Assembly (NCBI GenBank): GCA_016210245.1
Contig: JACQUR010000478.1
Location: 1 to 17,148 of the forward strand
Origin: Chloroflexota bacterium
GTDB taxonomy: Bacteria > Chloroflexota > UBA6077 > JACQUR01
Length of the DNA: 17,148 nucleotides
Reading direction: 5' to 3'
The position numbers and the translations under genes were made by a program. Below the pieces are notes generated by a model, which was not told the DNA's origin, did no database searches, and saw only the letters and a program-made list of their open reading frames with translations. Shown piece by piece: positions 12,832 through 17,148 of the stretch; positions within the stretch are counted from its first letter, which is position 1; the number at the start of each line of letters is the position of its first letter.

Positions 12832-14427
12832 GTGGCCAGCTATCGCAGCCAGGTGCAGGCGTTCGTCGATGGCTACGTGGCGCAGGTGGAGCCGCTCTGG
12901 CTGGTGCAGAACGAGACCTGGTGGCAGGCCTCGGCGCTGGGCGACCTGGAGGCCAGCCAGCGCCTGGCCGAGCTGGAGGCGCGGGAGCGGCTGCTCCACG
13001 CCGACGCGGCCGCCTTTGCCCGCCTGCGCGCCTGGCGCGACGATCCCCAGGCTGCTCGCCTGCCCCGCCTGCTCCGCCGCCAGCTCGAGCTCATCTACCT
13101 GGCTTACGCGGCCGGCCAGCAGGACCCGGCGACCATCGAGCCGATGACCCGCCTGGAGCAGGAGCTGCGGGACGAGTTCAACACCTACCGGGCCGAGCTG
13201 GAGGGCCAGCGGCTGGACGACAACGCCCTCGAGACCATCCTGCGCGAGGAGCGCGACTCGAGCTGCTTGCGGGCAGCCTGGGAGGCCTCCAAGCAGGTCG
13301 GCGTGGCCGTTTCCGACCGCCTGGTGGCGCTGGTGCGCCTGCGCAACCAGGCCGCAGCCGCCCAGGGCTACGCCTCGGAATGGGAGCGGCGGCTGCTGAC
13401 GGCCGAGATCGACCCGCGCGAGCTGGTGGCGCTCATGGAGCAGGTGGCGGCCGCTACCGACGAGGCGTTCGCGCGCCAGAAGGCCGCCCTGGACCACGCC
13501 CTGGCTGCGCGCTACGGCGTGGCCGCGGACGACTTGCGTCCGTGGCACTACCAGGACCGCTTTTTCCAAACGGCGCCGCCGCTCTATGCTCCGCCCATGG
13601 ACGCCCGCTTCGCCGAGCGCGACCTGGTGGCGCTGGCAACCCGGACCTACGACGGCCTGGGCCTGGACACCCGCGCTATCCTGGCTCGCAGCGACCTGTT
13701 CCCTCGCCCAGGCAAGAGCCAGCACGCCTTTGCCGTGTTCGTCGATCGCGGGAGCGACATCCGCGTGCTGTGCAACCTGGTTCCCTCTGCTCGCTGGATG
13801 CGCACCCTGATCCACGAGCTCGGCCACGCGGTGTACGACCAGGGCATCGACCAGCGCCTGCCCTACCTGCTACGCGCCGCCGCGCACGCGCTGGCCACTG
13901 AGGGGCTGGCCATGCTGCTGGAGGAGGTGGTGGGCGAGCCGACCTGGCTGGAGGGCGTCCTCGGGCTACCCGCGGACGAGGCCCGCCCGCTCAGCGACGG
14001 GCTGGTGCGCCAGCGGCACCTGGACGACCTGGTGATGCTGCGCTGGTGTCTGACCATCGTGCAGTTCGAGCGCGCCCTGTACGCGGATCCAGAGCAGGAC
14101 CTCAACGGGCTGTGGTGGCGCCTGGTTGTCCGCTACCAGGGGCTCACGCCGCCGCCTGGCCGCGACGCGCCCGACTGGGCGTCCAAGATCCACCTCACCA
14201 TCTCGCCGGCCTACTACCAGAACTACCTGCTCGGCCGCCTGTTCGCGCTGCAATTCGGCGACTCCTTGCGCGCCCGCTTCGGGCGGCTGTCGGAGCACCG
14301 GGGCGTGGGACGCGCCCTGCAGGCGCGCCTGTTCCGCCAGGGAGCGGCGGCGCCGTGGCAGCAGAGCGTGGTTCGAGCGACCGGACGCTCGCTCTCCAGT
14401 TCGATCCTCGCCCTCGTGGCGGCGTAG
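12832..14427 (+). CDS. M2/M3-type zinc metallopeptidase
   Basis: The predicted protein has 531 residues. It has the HEXXH zinc site HELGH at 328-332 (in LIHELGHAVYDQ) and the third ligand Glu357 (ALATEGLAMLLEE), the spacing of angiotensin-converting-enzyme-like M2 peptidases. The N-terminus (VAQVEPLWLVQNETWWQASA) and the C-terminal YYQNYLLGRLFALQ also fit the M2 family. It would cleave peptides, probably as a dipeptidase or oligopeptidase. No signal peptide is visible, so a cytoplasmic site is likely. The GTG start at 12832 follows GTAGGAGGAGG at good distance, which decides it. The M3 oligopeptidases are the main alternative. The gene is complete. Confidence 0.85.
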   Translation: MASYRSQVQAFVDGYVAQVEPLWLVQNETWWQASALGDLEASQRLAELEARERLLHADAAAFARLRAWRDDPQAARLPRLLRRQLELIYLAYAAGQQDPATIEPMTRLEQELRDEFNTYRAELEGQRLDDNALETILREERDSSCLRAAWEASKQVGVAVSDRLVALVRLRNQAAAAQGYASEWERRLLTAEIDPRELVALMEQVAAATDEAFARQKAALDHALAARYGVAADDLRPWHYQDRFFQTAPPLYAPPMDARFAERDLVALATRTYDGLGLDTRAILARSDLFPRPGKSQHAFAVFVDRGSDIRVLCNLVPSARWMRTLIHELGHAVYDQGIDQRLPYLLRAAAHALATEGLAMLLEEVVGEPTWLEGVLGLPADEARPLSDGLVRQRHLDDLVMLRWCLTIVQFERALYADPEQDLNGLWWRLVVRYQGLTPPPGRDAPDWASKIHLTISPAYYQNYLLGRLFALQFGDSLRARFGRLSEHRGVGRALQARLFRQGAAAPWQQSVVRATGRSLSSSILALVAA

Positions 14428-14501
14428 GCGGAACTCGGATGGCCGAGGTCAGCGTCGAGTCCAGGCGCTTGCAGGCAGTGCCGTCGCCGCGGTCCATCCA
14501 T

Positions 14502-14507
14502 TACAAT
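14502..14507 (+). promoter_or_regulatory. Possible -10 box of the osmC-like gene
   Basis: TACAAT lies 45 nt before the start codon. The nearest TTG-type hexamer is too far upstream, so the match is partial. Confidence 0.35.
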
Positions 14508-14552
14508 CGGTCCACGGTTTGAGGGCAGAATGAGGACCACAGGAGAGCAGCC

Positions 14553-14981
14553 ATGGCCGATGAGTTGATCGTCACCCAGGCGCGGTCCCAGACGATTGGG
14601 ATACCCGGACGTTCCCTGAGCAGCGCGCGCGGGCACCATTTCATTGTCGACGAGCCAGCCTACGGAGGTGGGCCGGGCGAGGCGCTCACCCCGGCGGAGA
14701 TCTTCCTGGCGGGGGTCTCATCCTGTGGCGTGCTGCTGGTGCAATCCTTCGCCCAGCAGTCCGGCGTACCCCTGCAGCGGGCCGAGGCTGCCATCGAGGG
14801 CGTGCGCCAGCGCAACGACCCGGCCAACTTCCAGAGCGTCCACGTGCGGTTCGAGCTGCTGGGCCCCACCCAGGCGCAAGCGGAGCAACTGGTCGAGGCC
14901 TACAAGCACAGGTGACCGCTCTACCGAGCGGTCGCCGTGGCGACCCAGGTGACGGTGGATATTGTGGCCAGGCCCGCGTAG
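14553..14981 (+). CDS. OsmC-family peroxiredoxin-like protein with in-frame TGA at the second cysteine (candidate selenoprotein)
   Basis: Up to TGA (14913-14915) the frame gives 120 residues; read through, it continues PLYRAVAVATQVTVDIVARP to a TAG at 14979-14981, for 142 residues, close to E. coli OsmC. OsmC/Ohr proteins reduce organic hydroperoxides with two cysteines. The first is Cys58 (LAGVSSCGVLLVQSF). The second lies in a CPxY/CPLY motif, and here the codon for that cysteine, residue 121, is TGA (AYKHR-TGA-PLYR). The sequence after it is still well conserved, so either selenocysteine is inserted or TGC has mutated to TGA very recently. Start ATG has AGGAG seven bases upstream. OsmC-like selenoproteins are known from metagenomes, to my recollection. 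TGA is a normal stop elsewhere in this window. Confidence 0.8.
14916..14945 (+). promoter_or_regulatory. SECIS-like hairpins directly after the TGA
   Basis: Two small stems follow the TGA inside the coding frame: CCGCTC (14916-14921) with GAGCGG (14926-14931), and GGTCGC (14930-14935) with GCGACC (14940-14945) around the loop CGTG. The two share bases, so only one can form. The second has its loop 21 nt after the TGA and a G among the first two loop bases, which fits the known bacterial SECIS pattern. GC-rich DNA makes such stems common, so this is suggestive only. Confidence 0.4.
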
Positions 14982-15063
14982 GGCCGGGCCGGTAGAGCCA
15001 ACATGCGCCTCGCGGCAGTCAGGCCAACAGCACTTCCACCAGCAGGAGTCAGGGGCTCTGCGG

Positions 15064-15126
15064 CTACTTCAGTTCGACGACCAGGACCTGCTGCTCGTCC
15101 GTCCCGACGTTCTCTACCGCGTGGCT
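15064..15126 (-). pseudogene. C-terminal remnant of a cupin-like gene
   Basis: The minus strand reads SHAVENVGTDEQQVLVVELK and then TAG (15066-15064). HAVENVGxxEQxVLVVELK is the usual final strand pair of small cupins. A TAA stop (15129-15127) stands just before it, and no upstream cupin sequence is seen, so only about 20 residues survive. The call rests on a short match. Confidence 0.35.
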
Positions 15127-15190
15127 TTAGGGGCTGCAAGGGCCGTACCTCGCGGCGGGGCTTGCCCAGTTCTTGTGGTAGTCGCGGAGC

Positions 15191-15333
15191 CGTAGGGGGC
15201 GACGGCTCTGTCGCCCCGCCGCCCCGAGGGCGGCAAAGGGTCGCGGGGGGCGGGGGCCACAGCAGCAGGCTCCAGCTCGCGGAACCTTTGCCGCCCTCTG
15301 GGCGGCGGGCAGACAGAGCCGTCTGCCCCTACG
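15191..15333. repeat. Long imperfect inverted repeat, 49-nt arms
   Basis: Bases 15191-15239 match the reverse complement of 15285-15333 at 44 of 49 positions (arms begin CGTAGGGG and include GACGGCTCTGTC and GGGCGGCAAAGG). The 45-nt centre is G-rich. No coding content is convincing. The compensated arms suggest a dispersed REP or MITE-like element next to the cupin remnant. The rest of 14982-15377 holds no gene. Confidence 0.85.
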
Positions 15334-15377
15334 ACCTCCGCGCACAGGAACGTGGCAGCCCCCTACGCCCCAGCGGG

Positions 15378-15406
15378 TTGCCTGTACCCACGCCCGCTTC
15401 TATAAT
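15378..15406 (+). promoter_or_regulatory. Sigma-70-type promoter of the pilus operon
   Basis: TTGCCT (15378-15383) and a perfect TATAAT (15401-15406) are separated by 17 nt. Transcription would start near 15413, about 60 nt before the cpaB start codon. Confidence 0.75.
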
Positions 15407-15474
15407 GCGCCAGCCGGTCCATCGCAGCGCGAGAACGCGGCTTCAGCCCTGAAAGCCCGGGAAGGAGTTGCTTC

Positions 15475-16299
15475 GTGAGCAGGAAGCGGATGGGGTACAT
15501 CCTCATCGGGGTAGGGGTGAGCCTGGCCTTCATTGTGGGCGTGGTTGTCTACATGCAGGTCAGCGAGGCCAACAGCGTCAGGGCCTCCTTGCCCAAGCAG
15601 CGCGTGGTGATCGCCGTCCAGAACGTCGCGGCGCGCACCGAGATCGCCGCCAGCATGCTCTCGGTGGTCATCATGCCGGACGAGGCGATCCCGGCCGGAG
15701 CGGCCAGGAAGATCGAGGACGTGGTGGGGAAGTTCACCCCCGGCGAGGTGCTGAAGGGTGAGGTGGTCAACACCAACAAGATCGGCCCGGTCGCGGCCAA
15801 GAACGCGCCCTCGTTCCAGATCGAGAAGGGCAAGGTGATGTATGCCATGCCCCTCCAGTTGCCGGGCCAGCAGCCCTTCAGCATCCTCCAGGTCAACGCG
15901 CTCCGGCCAGGGGACCGGGTGGACTTCATCTACACTACCTTCAGCGTGCCGGAGGGCTTGAACCAGGCGCAGTTGGAGGCCTTGCGCACCGCCAGCGCCG
16001 CCCAGTTCCTGCAAACGCGCTTCATGCTCCAGAACATCCGCATCCAGCAGGTGGGTACCTTCGACGAGACCGGCAAGATCGTGCCGGGCCTGACCTACAT
16101 GATCATGGTCGTCACCCCGGAGGAGGCGCTGGTGCTCAAGTGGCTGAAGGACGCCGCACAGTCCTTCGGAAACAGCATCGAAATGGTGCTGCGCTCGCCG
16201 GGCGACGAGGAGAAAGTGGACCCGAGCTTGACCGTGAACTTAAACTATATGCGGGAGAAGTACGGTTTGCCGACCCCGCCCAGGGTGATCGTTCAGTAG
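15475..16299 (+). CDS. cpaB: Flp pilus assembly protein CpaB/RcpC
   Basis: The predicted protein has 274 residues. It has a short cytoplasmic start, one membrane segment (GYILIGVGVSLAFIVGVVVY, 7-26) and then an SAF-like domain (KQRVVIAVQNVAARTEIAAS, about 41-105, including FTPGEVLKGEVV). The rest matches RcpC/CpaB (LRPGDRVDFIYT near 143). CpaB sits at the outside of the membrane and is needed for Flp/Tad pilus biogenesis. The GTG start follows GGAAGGAG at seven bases. cpaF/tadA follows after 40 nt in the same direction, so this is probably the first gene of a Tad operon driven by the promoter at 15378-15406. Confidence 0.88.
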   Translation: MSRKRMGYILIGVGVSLAFIVGVVVYMQVSEANSVRASLPKQRVVIAVQNVAARTEIAASMLSVVIMPDEAIPAGAARKIEDVVGKFTPGEVLKGEVVNTNKIGPVAAKNAPSFQIEKGKVMYAMPLQLPGQQPFSILQVNALRPGDRVDFIYTTFSVPEGLNQAQLEALRTASAAQFLQTRFMLQNIRIQQVGTFDETGKIVPGLTYMIMVVTPEEALVLKWLKDAAQSFGNSIEMVLRSPGDEEKVDPSLTVNLNYMREKYGLPTPPRVIVQ

Positions 16300-16339
16300 G
16301 GCGGCGGCCGCGCGGGAACGGGAGACAGGGAGGGAACGC

Positions 16340-17148
16340 ATGTCGCTACTGAAACGGCTCGAAAGCAGCGGGACGAGCGCGGCAGCGCCCCAGGCGCCCG
16401 TGGCTACCCCCACGGCGCCGCCCAATGGAGAGGAGCGCCGGGCGGCACCGGTCGCCACCGCGCCGCCAGTGCCGCCCCCTCCCCCGGTCGAGGTACGCCG
16501 TCCGCCCTCGCCCGCGGCCGAGCGCGCCAGCGCTATCTCGCGGGAGATCAAGACGCGGGTGAAGGGCAAGCTCATCGCCGAGCTGGACCCGAATCTCGAC
16601 CCCAAGGAGGCAACCGAGGTCCGGCAGCGACTCCAATCCCTGTTCGACCAGATCGTCGACGGGGAGAACATCGTCCTCACCCGGGCCGAGCGCCAGCGGC
16701 TGTTCGAGGAGATCGCGGCTGACGTCATCGGCTTCGGGCCGATCCAGCCACTGCTCGACGACGCCAGCATCAACGAGGTCATGGTCAACGGCCCCACGCG
16801 GGTGTACGTCGAGAAGAAGGGCAAGCTGCAGCTCTCCGGCGTCACCTTCGACGACGACGACCACGTGCGGCGCATCATCGAGCGCATCGTGTCCCCCATT
16901 GGACGCCGGGTGGACGAGTCCAGCCCCATCTGCGACGCCCGCCTGCCAGATGGCTCACGCGTGAACATCGTGATTCCGCCCATCTCGCTCATCGGGTCGG
17001 TCATCACCATCCGCAAGTTCCCAAAGTTCCGCCTTGGGGTGGAGGACCTGGTCCGCTTCGGCTCCCTGACGCCCGAGCTGGCCGAGTTCCTGCGGGCCTG
17101 TGTCGTGGCGCGTCTGAACGTCATCGTCTCCGGGGGCACGGGCTCGGG
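16340..17148 (+). CDS. cpaF: Tad/CpaF secretion ATPase, 5' part
   Basis: The frame is open to the window edge and gives 269 residues. Residues 11-62 are a Pro/Ala-rich linker. Then come KTRVKGKLIAEL, the CpaF-type N-terminal domain (IAADVIGFGPIQPLLDDASI, NEVMVNGPTRVYVEKKGKLQ; SPICDARLPDGSRVNIVIPP; ISLIGSVITIRKF) and the beginning of Walker A (VIVSGGTGS), where the sequence ends. CpaF/TadA hexamers power Flp pilus extrusion from the cytoplasmic side. The ATG at 16340 has GGGAGG at a normal distance. Everything after Walker A (Walker B, His and Arg motifs) lies outside the window. Confidence 0.93.
   Translation, partial: MSLLKRLESSGTSAAAPQAPVATPTAPPNGEERRAAPVATAPPVPPPPPVEVRRPPSPAAERASAISREIKTRVKGKLIAELDPNLDPKEATEVRQRLQSLFDQIVDGENIVLTRAERQRLFEEIAADVIGFGPIQPLLDDASINEVMVNGPTRVYVEKKGKLQLSGVTFDDDDHVRRIIERIVSPIGRRVDESSPICDARLPDGSRVNIVIPPISLIGSVITIRKFPKFRLGVEDLVRFGSLTPELAEFLRACVVARLNVIVSGGTGS

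Noticed and set aside
12631..13827. Long minus-strand open frame opposite the M2-type peptidase
   Set aside because: It is antisense to the HELGH-containing gene and runs through the hairpin at 12656-12702.
12801..13901. Plus-strand frame overlapping the peptidase gene
   Set aside because: Arg/Ala/Pro/Gly-rich shadow in another frame; the ribosome site points to the GTG at 12832.

Overview
The window is GC-rich bacterial DNA. The strong G/C third-position bias produces long antisense shadow frames. The gene types suggest a filamentous or Gram-positive-like lineage, probably Chloroflexota: a Flp/Tad pilus start (CpaB, CpaF), a Rieske-DUF2231 protein, a DehI-like protein, an M2 peptidase and many heptamer or palindromic intergenic repeats. 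The lineage is inferred from style, not from a marker gene.

Layout. (1) 1-511: the trailer end of a CRISPR array, with four good repeats and then decayed repeat-like sequence containing an exact 36-nt duplication. (2) 512-2476, minus strand: a MITE-like element with 26-bp perfect inverted repeats supplies the stop codon of a DehI-like gene, which follows a DUF2231-Rieske gene; a heptamer-repeat palindrome lies between the two genes. (3) 2573-10007: a decaying defence/toxin island. It holds an intact MazEF-type pair, a BrnT/BrnA-type pair whose toxin has an in-frame TAG, the C-terminal stub of an AAA+ ATPase, a UPF0175 antitoxin followed by what looks like a PIN-toxin stub, a frameshifted and truncated superfamily 1 helicase with a broken nuclease tail, an unrecognised ORF abutting it head to head, and an intact two-gene operon (Ymh/TIGR02391-type protein plus a PD-(D/E)XK-like protein) joined by an ATGA overlap. 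(4) 10217-12462, minus strand: glmS with a plausible promoter and a leader of more than 400 nt that carries a 32-bp perfect palindrome. (5) 12832-17148, plus strand: an M2-type metallopeptidase, an OsmC-family gene with an in-frame TGA exactly at the conserved second cysteine (candidate selenoprotein), a cupin-like remnant beside a 49-nt-arm imperfect palindrome, then cpaB and the 5' part of cpaF/tadA, cut off inside the Walker A motif.

How it fits together. The right half is housekeeping: amino-sugar synthesis, peptide turnover, peroxide defence and pilus assembly. The left half is accessory DNA in which most systems are damaged. The strongest lead is the TGA-containing OsmC gene: the reading frame and family similarity continue for 21 residues after the TGA, and a compact hairpin lies at a distance suitable for a bacterial SECIS element. 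The second lead is the intact Ymh plus PD-(D/E)XK-like gene pair inside the island. Family assignments come from reading motifs; no database search was run.
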